Shown here: in pieces, positions 50,626-59,189 of the stretch
Layout: the number at the start of each line of letters is the position of its first letter
Numbering within the stretch: position 1 is the first letter of the stretch
From: Mycobacterium sp. AT1
GTDB lineage: Bacteria; Actinomycetota; Actinomycetes; Mycobacteriales; Mycobacteriaceae
Direction of reading: 5' to 3'
Length of the DNA: 64,000 bases
Assembly: GCF_002043095.1 (NCBI RefSeq)
Contig: NZ_MVOC01000028.1
Location: 902-64,901, forward strand
Program-made: the position numbers and the translations under genes
The notes under the pieces: generated by a model
Told to the model about the DNA's origin: nothing
The model's input: only the letters and a program-made list of their open reading frames with translations
The model's database searches: none

Positions 50626-51449
50626 GCAGTTCCGATCGGCCGTTGGCGGGCAAGGTCGCCTACGTCACCGGCGCCGCCCGCGGCCAGGGACGGTCGCACT
50701 GCGTGCGGTTGGCTCGCGCCGGCGCCGAGGTCATCGCCGTCGACGCCTGCGGACCCGTCGCCGTCAGCAACGGATACGAGCCGGCTACGCCGCAGGACCT
50801 AGCGGAGACCGTCAGCTTGGTCGAGGGCGAGGGCCGCAAGATCCTGGCCAAGGAGGTCGACGTCCGCGACGCCGAGGGACAGCAGCGCGTCGTCGCCGAG
50901 GGCGTCGAACAGTTCGGTCGCCTCGACGTGGTGGTGGCCAACGCAGGCGTGCTGAATTGGGGCCGGCTATGGGAGATCTCGGCCCAGCAGTGGCAGGAGA
51001 CCATCGACACCAATCTCACCGGGGTGTGGAACACCATCAGGGCCGCCGTGCCCGCGATGATCGCGGCGGGCAACGGCGGGTCGATCGTCAACGTCAGTTC
51101 GGCGGCCGGCATCAAGGCCGTTCCCGGGTGCGGGCACTACTGCGCGTCCAAGTTCGGCGTCGTGGGTCTGACCAATTCACTTGCCGTCGAGCTGGGCGAG
51201 TTCGGGATCCGGGTGAACTCGGTGCATCCCTACGGCACCGACACCCCGATGGGCAACGACGTCTCGATGTACGAGATGTTCGCTGCGCACCCGAACTTCA
51301 TCCACAGCTACTCCCCCGGCGCCCTGCCAACCGACTCGCTGGCCGCGCCCAACCTGATCTCCGACGTGGTGGTCTGGCTCGCGAGCGACGCGTCGTCGTT
51401 GGTGACGGCCGCCCAAATCCCGGCAGACAAGGGCTATCTGAAGATCTAG
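50622..51449 (+). CDS. Mycofactocin-coupled SDR dehydrogenase
   Basis: 275 residues. Motif TGAARGQGRSHCVRLA, then the insertion AVDACGPVAVSNGYEPATPQDL between the second beta strand and the next helix, the hallmark of the mycofactocin-coupled SDR subfamily with tightly held NAD. NVSSAAGIKAVPGCGHYCASK holds Ser, Tyr and Lys. It likely oxidises an alcohol to the ketone used by the preceding BVMO, passing electrons to mycofactocin. The TAG stop shares CTAG with the convergent hydrolase gene. Confidence 0.9.
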   Translation: MSSSDRPLAGKVAYVTGAARGQGRSHCVRLARAGAEVIAVDACGPVAVSNGYEPATPQDLAETVSLVEGEGRKILAKEVDVRDAEGQQRVVAEGVEQFGRLDVVVANAGVLNWGRLWEISAQQWQETIDTNLTGVWNTIRAAVPAMIAAGNGGSIVNVSSAAGIKAVPGCGHYCASKFGVVGLTNSLAVELGEFGIRVNSVHPYGTDTPMGNDVSMYEMFAAHPNFIHSYSPGALPTDSLAAPNLISDVVVWLASDASSLVTAAQIPADKGYLKI

Positions 51450-52201
51450 CGGTGCGCCGACCAGAAGTCGACGAGCACGCGTGCGGCGGCGGCCGGATCC
51501 TGGGTCATCCACCAGTGGCCGAGCCCGTCGAGCACTTCGACCCGGGCGCCGGCGCGGGCCGCAGCGCGCCGCTTCTGCTCGTCGGTGCCCACGAAGTGGT
51601 CCTCGGTGGGCAGCAACGCGAGCCCGGGTCGGGCGGCGGCGGCCTCGAGATTCCGCCCCGCGGTCGCCGGGACGGGCTGTGCCGCCGACCGATACAGCGT
51701 GAGGATCGACCGGCCCATCGCCTCGTCACCGGCGGGAGACACCCGGGCGGCGACGTCGGCGGACATGCCTGCGCCGACGAGGAAATCGGCGCGGTCGGCG
51801 TCGGTCATCGAGGTGAAGTCGGCCACGGCCGCCTCGCCAACCTCCGGTGTCTGCCACGCCTGCGCGAGGTCGTGCCAGACGTACTCGGCGTCGAAGATGC
51901 CGGGAACGTCCGACACCCAGGTCCGCACCAGGTCGGGCCGGGCCATGACGATGTTCAGGACGTGGCCGCCACCCCAGTCGTGCCCCACGAGGTCGACGGG
52001 ACCGTCCACTGACTCGAGCTCGGCGACGAGCCAGTCGCGGTAGCCGTCCATCGTGGCCGCGAAGCCGTCGGGAACCGGCGCCCCGAATCCCGGCGGCGAC
52101 AACCTGCGAACGTCCGACTCGCCCAACGCGGTCAACTCGTCGACCAGCAGATCCCACACCGCGGCGTTCTCCGGCACGCCGTGGACCAAGACGACGGTCA
52201 T
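51446..52201 (-). CDS. Alpha/beta hydrolase, epoxide-hydrolase-like
   Basis: 251 residues. Oxyanion LVHGVPENAAVWD, nucleophile elbow GHDWGG with an aspartate nucleophile as in epoxide hydrolases and haloalkane dehalogenases rather than Ser, and C-terminal His in GLGHWWM. The cap region is at about 115-185. Family alone does not set the substrate, and haloalkane or ester activity is possible. It stands opposite the BVMO-SDR operon and ends on the shared CTAG. Confidence 0.83.
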   Translation of the reverse strand: MTVVLVHGVPENAAVWDLLVDELTALGESDVRRLSPPGFGAPVPDGFAATMDGYRDWLVAELESVDGPVDLVGHDWGGGHVLNIVMARPDLVRTWVSDVPGIFDAEYVWHDLAQAWQTPEVGEAAVADFTSMTDADRADFLVGAGMSADVAARVSPAGDEAMGRSILTLYRSAAQPVPATAGRNLEAAAARPGLALLPTEDHFVGTDEQKRRAAARAGARVEVLDGLGHWWMTQDPAAAARVLVDFWSAHR

Positions 52202-52243
52202 CGTTGCATCACCATGCCCGAAGAGTAGTCCTGCCCGCCAGGC

Positions 52244-52963
52244 TCAGCGCTGACTCGCGGGACGCACCACGATCTCGTTGACGTCGACCTCGGGCGGCTG
52301 CGAGACCGCGAACGCGACGGCGTCGGCGATCGCCGCTGCCGGGATGGCATGTCGCCGATACTCCGACATGGATTGCTGCGCAGTGGGATCGGTGATGGTG
52401 TCCGCGAGTTCGGACTCCACGACGCCCGGCGAGACCGTGGTGACGCGAATGCCAGGGGGCGACTCCAGCCGCAGACCCTCGGTGATGGCCCACGCCGCGT
52501 ACTTGGTGCCGCAGTAGACCGCCGCCGTCGGAGTCACCCCGTGCGCGCCGATGGAGGCGATCGTGACGAAGTGGCCGCTCCCCCGTCCGGCGAACGGGCC
52601 CGACACCGCGGCGATCCCGTGCAGCAGCCCGCGGACGTTCACGTCGATCATGTGGTTCCACTGGTCCACCAGACCGGCGTCCAGGCGCGAGAGCGGCATC
52701 ACGCCTGCGTTGGCGACGAACACGTCGAGCCTGCAGTGGCGTTCCACGGTGGCGGTGACGGCGGCCCGCACCGCCTCGAGATCGGTCACGTCGAGGGCAC
52801 ACGCCTCGACGCCGTCGGTTCTCGCGAGCTCGTCGAGCAGGTCGGTACGTCGTGCGGCCGCGATCACGTGGTGGCCGTCGGCGGCGAGACGCTTGGTGAT
52901 CGCGCGTCCGATGCCGCTGCTGGCACCGGTGACGAAGGCGATCTTCTGGAGGGTGTTGGTCAT
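52244..52963 (-). CDS. SDR-family oxidoreductase
   Basis: 239 residues. TGASSGIGRAI, AARRTDLLDE suggesting NADP preference, NAGVMPLS, SIGAHGVTPTAAVYCGTKYA with Tyr-Cys-Gly-Thr-Lys, and SPGVVESEL. The start is the ATG at 52963; the upstream open frame crosses the operator. It is divergent from the XRE regulator with 100 bases between, the common layout for this SDR-XRE pair, and is its probable target. Confidence 0.87.
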   Translation of the reverse strand: MTNTLQKIAFVTGASSGIGRAITKRLAADGHHVIAAARRTDLLDELARTDGVEACALDVTDLEAVRAAVTATVERHCRLDVFVANAGVMPLSRLDAGLVDQWNHMIDVNVRGLLHGIAAVSGPFAGRGSGHFVTIASIGAHGVTPTAAVYCGTKYAAWAITEGLRLESPPGIRVTTVSPGVVESELADTITDPTAQQSMSEYRRHAIPAAAIADAVAFAVSQPPEVDVNEIVVRPASQR

Positions 52964-53008
52964 GTCACCACCCTGCCGACGACGGCCCGCGCCAGGAAGA
53001 CCGCGTGG

Positions 53009-53033
53009 AACCTGGGTGCGACGCACCCAGGTT
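53009..53033. promoter_or_regulatory. 25-bp palindrome between the SDR and XRE genes
   Basis: AACCTGGGTGCG (53009-53020) and CGCACCCAGGTT (53022-53033) form a perfect 12-bp inverted repeat around a single A at 53021. It lies midway in the divergent intergenic region, 30 bases before the XRE start. It is a strong candidate operator for the XRE protein, controlling both directions. Confidence 0.7.
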
Positions 53034-53063
53034 GAGCGGACGCTCATTCCGTACCGTGGGGAC

Positions 53064-53903
53064 ATGCCGGAATCTCGCAAGGGGGCCGACCTCGGCGCCT
53101 TCCTGCGGGCCCGCCGCGACCAGGTCACCCCGGACGACGTCGGGCTGAGTCCGCACGCACGGCGGCGGCGCCGAGTGCCGAGACTGCGGCGGGAAGAAGT
53201 CGCCTTGCTCGCCGGCGTCAGCCCGGACTACTACACCCGGCTGGAGCAGGGCCGCGAACGTCGTCCCTCGCCCGAGGTTCTCTTTGCCATCGCCGGAGCG
53301 TTGCAGTTGAGCGACGACGCTCGCGACCACCTCTTCCGGCTCGCCGGTGCCGCGATCACCGCGGCGGCTCCCGCCTCCACTGCGGTCGACCCCGCCCTGG
53401 TGACCCTGATGGCCGCCTGGCCGGACAACCCGGCCCTGATCTACGACCTCGCCTACGACGTGCTGGCGGCAAACATGATGGCGGACGCACTCTTTGGCGG
53501 CTGGCCACACTCCCACAACCTGCTCGAGGTGGTGTTCGGCGACCCGCTGGCCCGGTCGTTCTACGTAGACTGGGCCGACGTCGCCGCCGACACCGTCGCC
53601 GGTTTCCGGTTCAACCACGGAAGGCATCCGAACGATCCTCGCGTGCTCGAGATGTTGTCGCGGATGCTGACCGAGTCCCCCGAGTTCGCCGACCTGTGGC
53701 ACGGCCATGAGGTTCGGGGGAAGAGTCTGCGCGAGAAGCGTTTTCAGCACGCGGACATCGGCCGCATCACACTGACGATGCAGGCGTTCGACGTTCGGTC
53801 CACTCCGGGGCAGGAACTCGTCGTCTATCACGCCGAGCCCGGTTCCCCGAGTGCCGACGCCCTGAGCCTGCTGGGATCGTTGTCCGCAAGCGTCGAAGAA
53901 TAG
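53064..53903 (+). CDS. XRE-family regulator with MmyB-like ligand domain
   Basis: 279 residues. The N-terminal HTH_3 domain has LGAFLRARRDQVTPDDVGL, RRRRVPRLRREEVALLAGVSPDYYTRLEQGR; the C-terminal half is the MmyB-like domain (about 110-275) with LIYDLAYDVLAANMMADALFG, FNHGRHPNDPRVLEML and ELVVYHAEPGSPSADAL. The MmyB domain is a PAS-like fold binding small hydrophobic ligands. The start is ATG 53064; the longer frame from 52551 is antisense to the SDR gene and is not real. Confidence 0.9.
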   Translation: MPESRKGADLGAFLRARRDQVTPDDVGLSPHARRRRRVPRLRREEVALLAGVSPDYYTRLEQGRERRPSPEVLFAIAGALQLSDDARDHLFRLAGAAITAAAPASTAVDPALVTLMAAWPDNPALIYDLAYDVLAANMMADALFGGWPHSHNLLEVVFGDPLARSFYVDWADVAADTVAGFRFNHGRHPNDPRVLEMLSRMLTESPEFADLWHGHEVRGKSLREKRFQHADIGRITLTMQAFDVRSTPGQELVVYHAEPGSPSADALSLLGSLSASVEE

Positions 53904-54076
53904 CTGGCGCTCAGGTAATCGCTCATTCGCCAATTCCGTTGCACGAAAACGTAACCCGGATCACACCTAAGCTGTCAGTTGACTGGACGCCCAGCGAGGT
54001 GGACAGCCGTCGACCTCTATGAAATCTCCATGGAATCTTCACGTGGTTCCATTCTTCGACGACCACTATTGACCTC
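53904..54076. other. Intergenic region before the ECF sigma gene, with a dyad
   Basis: A 173-base gap with lower GC. ATGGAA (54030-54035) and TTCCAT (54047-54052) form a 6-bp inverted repeat with an 11-base spacer, about 25 bases before the sigma-factor ATG. CAGTTGACTG (53976-53985) contains a -35-like TTGACT. I could not find a convincing ECF-type -35/-10 pair, so autoregulation cannot be argued from this. Confidence 0.35.
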
Positions 54077-54661
54077 ATGACAGCCACCCCACCGACCCCG
54101 GATCACCTCACCGGATCATTCGACGAAGACGTGGTGCCGTTGCGGGCGGAGTTGCACCGATACGCAGTGAGCCTCACCAGAAACTCACCAGACGCCGAGG
54201 ATCTCGTCCAAGACACGATGCTCAAGGCCTTCAAGGCATACGACAGGCTTCGACCGGAGACGTTCCTCAAGGCGTGGTTGTTCACCATCATGAGGAACAC
54301 GTGGTTCAGCGCCTGCAGGACGGCCAAACTACGTCCAGAGGTGCTCTTGGCCGACATGACGGACGTCGACCACCGACCGACGGTTCCCGATGCGCGCGCA
54401 AGCTCGTCCGCCGAAGACGAACTGCTGCGCGAGGAGATCGATCCCGAACTGATCGCGGCACTGACCGGACTGTCGGAGGAGATGCGCGCCACCGTGTTTC
54501 ACGTCGTCGTGGGCGACATGCTGTGCCGAGACGCCGCCGAACTTCTCGGGGTGTCGACCAACACGGTACTGACCAGAATGCACCGAAGCAGGCATGCCCT
54601 GCGCCGCGCGCTCACCAAGTCCGACGGCCCCGTCGGACACGTCCCACGGCACGCCGCCTAG
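54077..54661 (+). CDS. ECF-type RNA polymerase sigma factor
   Basis: 194 residues. Region 2 has LHRYAVSLTRNSPDAEDLVQDTMLKAFKAYDRL and LKAWLFTIMRNTWFSACR; region 4 has LTGLSEEMRATVFHVVVGDMLCRDAAELLGVSTNTVLTRMHRSRHALRRAL. A 30-residue linker separates them and there is no C-terminal sensory extension. The overall resemblance is to SigH/SigR-like ECFs. Unusually, no anti-sigma or zinc-binding partner gene follows: the next gene is on the other strand. Confidence 0.92.
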   Translation: MTATPPTPDHLTGSFDEDVVPLRAELHRYAVSLTRNSPDAEDLVQDTMLKAFKAYDRLRPETFLKAWLFTIMRNTWFSACRTAKLRPEVLLADMTDVDHRPTVPDARASSSAEDELLREEIDPELIAALTGLSEEMRATVFHVVVGDMLCRDAAELLGVSTNTVLTRMHRSRHALRRALTKSDGPVGHVPRHAA

Positions 54662-54696
54662 GCACGTTCCTGTCGGTATTGGGCGACGCGCCACGG

Positions 54697-55722
54697 TCAG
54701 AACAGCGTGGGCTGCAGTTCCGCCACGACGGGAGGCGGCGTCAGGGTCGGCGTGGTTGTCAACCGAAAGGACCGGTGGTCGCCCGCCAACCGGTACTTCG
54801 CGAGCAGCGGCGCGGCACGGGCGCGCAGTTCGTCGCGGTAATCCTTCGGAAGGTAGGCGCCGCGGCCGTACAACCGGCGGTATTGCCCGACCAGGTCGGG
54901 CCGCGATTGAGCCAGCCAATCCATGAACCAGCCGCGGGTGGACCCGCGCAGATGTAGCCCGAACACCGTTGCGCTGGCGGCGCCCGCTGAGGCGACCCGC
55001 CCCAGCAATCCGTCGAGGTGCTCGACGGAATCGGTCATGATCGGCAGTACCGGGGCAATCATCACGTGACAGTTCAAGCCGGCGTCGCTTATCGCGCGGA
55101 TCAACTCGAGCCGAGCGCGCGGCGACGGCGTGCCGGGTTCCAGGTCCGCGTGCAGGTCGGGGTCCCCCACCGCCAGCGAGACCGCCACGCTGACCTCGAC
55201 GGAATCGGCGGCGTCGACGATCAGCGCCAGGTCACGCCGCAACAGCGTGCCCTTGGTGAGAATCGAGAACGGCGTCCCCGAATGGGCAAGCGCACCAATG
55301 ATTCCCGGCATCAGGGCATATCGCCCCTCGGCACGTTGGTAGGGATCGGTGTTGGTACCGAGGGCCACCGTGTCGCGTGTCCACGACGGACGCGCCAACT
55401 CCCTGCGCAGGACCTCGACGACGTTGGTCTTGACCACGACCTGGGTGTCGAAGTCCCTGCCACTGTCGAAGTCGAGATATTCGTGGGTGGGCCTGGCGAA
55501 GCAATACCGACACGCGTGGCTACAGCCGCGGTAACCGTTGACGGTGTACTTGAAGGGCAACATGCTGGCGTTCGGCACCTTGTTCAGCGCCGACTTGCAC
55601 ACGATTTCGTGGAAGGTCAGGCCCTCGAACTGCGGCGTTCGGACCGATCGCGCGAAACCGATGCGTTGCAAACCGGGCAATGCCCCGTCGTCGACCTCGA
55701 CGCCTTGACCGTCCCATCGCAT
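54697..55722 (-). CDS. Rv2578c-family radical SAM protein
   Basis: 341 residues. The 4Fe-4S motif is GCSHACRYCFARPTHEYL (Cys-x3-Cys-x2-Cys), followed by the TIM-barrel region (GTNTDPYQRAEGRY; LTKGTLLRRDL; SVAVSLAVGD) and a conserved C-terminus (YRLAGDHR, ending LQPTLF). Its reaction is unknown. I take the ATG 55722 (MRWDG) as start because upstream in-frame starts lie in or before the LexA-type box at 55730-55745. In M. tuberculosis Rv2578c is, as I recall, listed as LexA-regulated, which fits a DNA-damage role. Confidence 0.9.
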   Translation of the reverse strand: MRWDGQGVEVDDGALPGLQRIGFARSVRTPQFEGLTFHEIVCKSALNKVPNASMLPFKYTVNGYRGCSHACRYCFARPTHEYLDFDSGRDFDTQVVVKTNVVEVLRRELARPSWTRDTVALGTNTDPYQRAEGRYALMPGIIGALAHSGTPFSILTKGTLLRRDLALIVDAADSVEVSVAVSLAVGDPDLHADLEPGTPSPRARLELIRAISDAGLNCHVMIAPVLPIMTDSVEHLDGLLGRVASAGAASATVFGLHLRGSTRGWFMDWLAQSRPDLVGQYRRLYGRGAYLPKDYRDELRARAAPLLAKYRLAGDHRSFRLTTTPTLTPPPVVAELQPTLF

Positions 55723-55729
55723 AACCAAT

Positions 55730-55745
55730 GCGAACATATGTTCGA
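55730..55745 (-). promoter_or_regulatory. LexA-type SOS box upstream of the radical SAM gene
   Basis: Read on the minus strand, 55745-55730 is TCGAACATATGTTCGC, matching the mycobacterial SOS box TCGAAC-N4-GTTCGA at 15 positions counting the free spacer, with only the last base different. It ends 7 bases before the ATG at 55722, where LexA would block the promoter or the start. The site is seen; LexA binding is inferred from the known consensus. Confidence 0.75.
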
Positions 55746-55860
55746 TCCGAAAGTCAATCCGCAAAATTGGCGATCTTTAGTGAGATACGCAGCGGTTTGT
55801 GCAGTAGACTTTCCTACGGGTGTAAGACACATCCGCTCCTGATGAAAGAAGTAAAATAGT

Positions 55861-56064
55861 ATGGCACAGGGAACTGTGAAATGGTTCAACAGCGAAAAGG
55901 GCTTCGGCTTTATCGCCCCCGACGACGGCTCCCCGGATGTCTTCGTCCACTACTCTGAGATCCAAGGCGGCGGCTACCGCTCGCTGGAAGAGGCTCAGCG
56001 GGTTCAGTTCGATGTCGGACAAGGTGCGAAGGGCCCCCAGGCCACCGGAGTTACCGCGATCTAA
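55861..56064 (+). CDS. Cold-shock protein (CspA family)
   Basis: 67 residues, a single OB fold. RNP1 is KGFGFI and RNP2 is VFVHYSEI, with [14 protein letters not shown] at the N-terminus. It binds single-stranded RNA and DNA as an RNA chaperone. A leader of about 45 bases is predicted from a TAGACT box at 55805-55810; the leader is AT-rich with GAAAGAAG before the ATG. A strong hairpin follows at 56075-56112. It is divergent from the radical SAM gene. Confidence 0.95.
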   Translation: MAQGTVKWFNSEKGFGFIAPDDGSPDVFVHYSEIQGGGYRSLEEAQRVQFDVGQGAKGPQATGVTAI

Positions 56065-56074
56065 GAACTTCCTT

Positions 56075-56112
56075 CTATGGGCTGGCAAGGTGCAAACCTT
56101 GCCAGCCCATAG
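56075..56112 (+). terminator. Intrinsic terminator of the cold-shock gene
   Basis: A perfect 17-bp stem, CTATGGGCTGGCAAGGT (56075-56091), loop GCAA, and the exact complement (56096-56112), followed by TCCGTTTTA. The stem with a short T-run 11 bases after the stop codon is the most canonical rho-independent terminator in the window. Confidence 0.85.
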
Positions 56113-56224
56113 TCCGTTTTAGGCCCCCTTGAGATCGGCGCGGCCTGAACGATGCACTGCGTCAACGCAATCGGACGCGACGACCACTGATGTGGGCCGC
56201 CGCGTCCGAAGGGCTACGAGTGAT

Positions 56225-56653
56225 TTACCACTGACCGAGCTGGCACTGCAGGTTGTACGGTGCGTCCTGCTGCACGGCGATCTGACCGTCGACGGCGATG
56301 TCGCAGTGCGGGTTCGGCGCCGCGCGACCACCGTGAGTGGTGCTGCTGACCGTGAGGATCGCCCACTGCGGGTCTGCGAGCGTGGTTTCGAACACCCACG
56401 GCACACCGGCGGCCAGGGTGATTTCTTCCTTCTTCAGATAGGCGTAGGAATCGGCGTTGTACGCCGCCTTGTCCGCCGGCTGGTTGACCAGATAGAAGAG
56501 GTCGAAGTCCGCGTCGCCCGCCGAGACCAGCGTGTATCGAACCTGATGACCTGCAGGTTCGGCGTTCGAAGTGGCCGGTGAGGCCAACCCTGCGGCGGCC
56601 ACCAGCGCCGCCATTCCGAAGGCTGCCCCGATCTTGCTTGTCGCTTTTCGCAT
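56225..56653 (-). CDS. Secreted MmpS-like small protein of unknown function
   Basis: 142 residues with a Sec signal peptide (basic start, hydrophobic stretch 12-28, cleavage near SNAEPA). The mature beta-rich domain has VRYTLVSAGDADFDLFY, WAILTVSSTTHGG and the end NPHCDIAVDGQIAVQQDAPYNLQCQL. That last strand-turn pattern with a Cys pair resembles the periplasmic domain of MmpS proteins, but no MmpL partner is adjacent. The start at ATG 56653 is preferred over the GTG three codons upstream. Function unknown. Confidence 0.72.
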   Translation of the reverse strand: MRKATSKIGAAFGMAALVAAAGLASPATSNAEPAGHQVRYTLVSAGDADFDLFYLVNQPADKAAYNADSYAYLKKEEITLAAGVPWVFETTLADPQWAILTVSSTTHGGRAAPNPHCDIAVDGQIAVQQDAPYNLQCQLGQW

Positions 56654-56701
56654 GATCGTCACATCGTCGAACGGTACCGGACCGTTACACCGCGGGGGCG
56701 G

Positions 56702-57133
56702 TCAGAGCTCCAGCATCAGCGTCACCGGACCGTCGTTGACGAGCTCGACGGCCATGTCGGCGCCGAAGACACCCGTCTCGACGTGCGCTCCGAGGCCTCG
56801 TAGCGCGTCGGCGAAGGCCGACACCACCGGTTCGGCGACCGCCCGAGGTGCGGCGGCGTTCCACGACGGCCGCCTGCCCTTGACGGTGTTGGCGTAGAGG
56901 GTGAACTGACTGACGACGAGGATCGGCGCACCCACGTCGGCGGCCGACAGTTCGCCGTCGAGGATGCGCAGCCGCCACAGCTTGTCTGCCATCCGCGACC
57001 CGACGTCCGCGTCGTCCCCGTGCGTGACACCCACCAACGCGACCAATCCCTGTCGGTCGGGGTGTATCTCCCCGACCGACACGCCGTCCACCACGACCCG
57101 AGCCGACGTCACCCGCTGCACCAGAACTCGCAC
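56702..57133 (-). CDS. dtd: D-aminoacyl-tRNA deacylase
   Basis: 143 residues. The conserved DTD motifs [17 protein letters not shown] and the C-terminal [15 protein letters not shown] (the cis-Gly-Pro motif region) are intact. The enzyme removes D-amino acids and glycine from mischarged tRNA, a chiral proofreading role in the cytoplasm. It follows hisS on the same strand after 15 bases, an apt context. Family length is normal. Confidence 0.95.
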   Translation of the reverse strand: MRVLVQRVTSARVVVDGVSVGEIHPDRQGLVALVGVTHGDDADVGSRMADKLWRLRILDGELSAADVGAPILVVSQFTLYANTVKGRRPSWNAAAPRAVAEPVVSAFADALRGLGAHVETGVFGADMAVELVNDGPVTLMLEL

Positions 57134-57148
57134 GCTCGCTCCTGCGGG

Positions 57149-58417
57149 TCAGGTCAGCCGGGAGCGAACCTCGGCCGCGACGGCGTCGGATCGAACGTCG
57201 ACCTGCTCCCCAGTCCCGAGGTCCTTCACACCCACGGTTCCGGCCTCGACGTCACGGTCACCCGCCACCAGGGCGATCCGCGCACCGGACCGGTCGGCCG
57301 CGCGCATCGCGCCCTTGAGTCCCCGGTCCCCGTAGGCGACGTCGACCCGAAGGCCTGCCGCGCGCAGTTCACCCGCCACCGTCGCCAACGCCAGCTTCGC
57401 CGCGTCACCCAGCGGTACGCAGAACACCTCGACGCGGGCGGTCTCCCCGACGGTCTTGCCCTCGGCCGCCAGCGCCAACACCGTGCGGTCGACGCCGAGA
57501 CCGAAGCCGATACCCGAGAGATCTTGGCCGCCAAGCTGTTTCATCAGACCGTCGTAACGACCACCGCCGCCGATGCCCGACTGCGCGCCGAGCCCGTCGT
57601 GGACGAACTCGAACGTCGTCTTGGTGTAGTAGTCCAAACCGCGCACCATCCGCGGGTTGATCACGTACGGCACGCCCAACGCGTCCAAGTGGCTGAGCAC
57701 GGTGTCGAAGTGCTGCTTGGCGACGTCGGAGAGGTGGTCGAGCATCAGCGGTGCCGCGGCCGTCATCTCGCGCACGTGCGGGCGCTTGTCGTCGAGCACG
57801 CGCAGCGGGTTGATCTCGGCGCGACGACGGGTGTCCTCGTCGAGATCGAGACCGAAGAGGAACTGCTGCAACAACTCCCGGTACTGCGGCCGACACGTCT
57901 CGTCGCCGAGGGAGGTGAGCTCAAGCCGGAACCCGTCGAGGCCAAGTGAGCGGAAACCCTCGTCGGCAATCGCGATCACCTCGGCGTCCAGCGCCGGATC
58001 GTCGACCCCGATGGCCTCGACGCCGACCTGCTGCAGCTGACGGTATCGGCCGGCCTGCGGTCGCTCGTAGCGGAAGAACGGACCCGAGTAGCGCAGTTTG
58101 ACGGGCAGTTGGCCGCGGTCCAGGTTGTGCTCGATGACGGCCCGCATGACGCCCGCGGTGCCCTCCGGCCGCAGCGTCACCGATCGCTCGCCGCGATCGG
58201 CGAAGGTGTACATCTCCTTGCTGACTACGTCGGTCGACTCGCCGACGCCACGGGCGAACAGCGCGGTGTCCTCGAAGATCGGCAGCTCCACGTGGCCGTA
58301 GCCAGCCCGACGGGCGGCGTCGAGCAAGCCGTCGCGGACCGCCACGAACTGCGCCGACTCCGGCGGAAGGTAGTCCGGGACGCCCTTGGGCGCCTGAAAG
58401 TCACTCACGTGCGGCAC
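57149..58417 (-). CDS. hisS: Histidyl-tRNA synthetase
   Basis: 422 residues, class [13 protein letters not shown] at the N-terminus, motif 1 region, motif 2 [17 protein letters not shown], the histidine-A patch [12 protein letters not shown] and motif 3 [15 protein letters not shown], then the anticodon-binding domain. GTG at 58417 and GTG at 58408 are both possible; 58417 matches the length of the M. tuberculosis protein. It lies after the glyoxalase II-like gene with a 7-base gap. Confidence 0.96.
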   Translation of the reverse strand: MPHVSDFQAPKGVPDYLPPESAQFVAVRDGLLDAARRAGYGHVELPIFEDTALFARGVGESTDVVSKEMYTFADRGERSVTLRPEGTAGVMRAVIEHNLDRGQLPVKLRYSGPFFRYERPQAGRYRQLQQVGVEAIGVDDPALDAEVIAIADEGFRSLGLDGFRLELTSLGDETCRPQYRELLQQFLFGLDLDEDTRRRAEINPLRVLDDKRPHVREMTAAAPLMLDHLSDVAKQHFDTVLSHLDALGVPYVINPRMVRGLDYYTKTTFEFVHDGLGAQSGIGGGGRYDGLMKQLGGQDLSGIGFGLGVDRTVLALAAEGKTVGETARVEVFCVPLGDAAKLALATVAGELRAAGLRVDVAYGDRGLKGAMRAADRSGARIALVAGDRDVEAGTVGVKDLGTGEQVDVRSDAVAAEVRSRLT

Positions 58418-58424
58418 ATTTCAG

Positions 58425-59111
58425 TCAGATTCCTTCGAGGAACGGGTTGGTGCGACGCTCGGCACCGATCGTGGTCTTGGGACCGTGCCCAGGTAGTACC
58501 ACGGTGTCGTCGTCGAGCACCAACAGTTTTGACACGATCGACGTCAGCAGGTCGCGCCCGCTGCCGCCGTAGAGATCGGTACGCCCGATCGACTGCTTGA
58601 ACAGTGTGTCACCGGTGAACGCCAGGTCGCCGCTAGCGCCCGGCGACACCCGAAACACGACCGACCCCCTGGTGTGCCCCGGCGTGTGGTCGACGGTGAC
58701 GGTGACGCCGCCCAGCTCGATCTTGTCGCCGTCGCGGTCCAACTCGACCACCTGGCGTGGTTCGCGGAACATCGTCGACAACGCCAGCTGAGCCAGTCGT
58801 GGTCCCAAGCCCTTGATGGGATCGGTGAGCATCTCCCGATCCTCGGGATGGATGAACACCGGGCACCCGTAGGTGTCGGCGACCTTCTGCGCCGACCACA
58901 TGTGGTCGACGTGGCCGTGCGTCAGCAGGACGGCGGCCGGGGTCAGCCGGTTCTCGTCGAGGATCTTGCGCAATGGCGCCATCGCGCGTTGGCCAGGGTC
59001 GACGACGATCGCATCGGCCCCCTGCTTCGGGGCCAGCACGTAGCAGTTGCACTGCAACATGCCTGCCGGAAACCCTGTGAGGAACACGCCGACCAGTTTC
59101 CCATCCACCAC
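58425..59111 (-). CDS. MBL-fold hydrolase, glyoxalase II-like (Rv2581c-like)
   Basis: 228 residues. Zinc motif THGHVDHMWS, then HTPGHTRGS, FTGDTLF and LPGHGPKTTIGAERRTNPFL. In mycobacteria, where mycothiol replaces glutathione, the substrate may be a mycothiol-linked or other thioester. It starts at GTG 59111; a GTG eight codons later (59087) is also plausible. It is first in MBL-hisS-dtd and is divergent from the cyclophilin gene. Confidence 0.9.
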   Translation of the reverse strand: MVDGKLVGVFLTGFPAGMLQCNCYVLAPKQGADAIVVDPGQRAMAPLRKILDENRLTPAAVLLTHGHVDHMWSAQKVADTYGCPVFIHPEDREMLTDPIKGLGPRLAQLALSTMFREPRQVVELDRDGDKIELGGVTVTVDHTPGHTRGSVVFRVSPGASGDLAFTGDTLFKQSIGRTDLYGGSGRDLLTSIVSKLLVLDDDTVVLPGHGPKTTIGAERRTNPFLEGI

Positions 59112-59189
59112 AATCGCGGGTCGCAGGGCCTCTTCTCAGACATTGCTGGCACACTCGTTGCCGATCACGAACACGAGGAGGACTTCGCG

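Noticed and set aside
52551..53063. N-terminal extension of the XRE regulator
   Set aside because: It crosses the divergent operator and is antisense to the SDR gene; the ATG at 53064 directly precedes the HTH domain.
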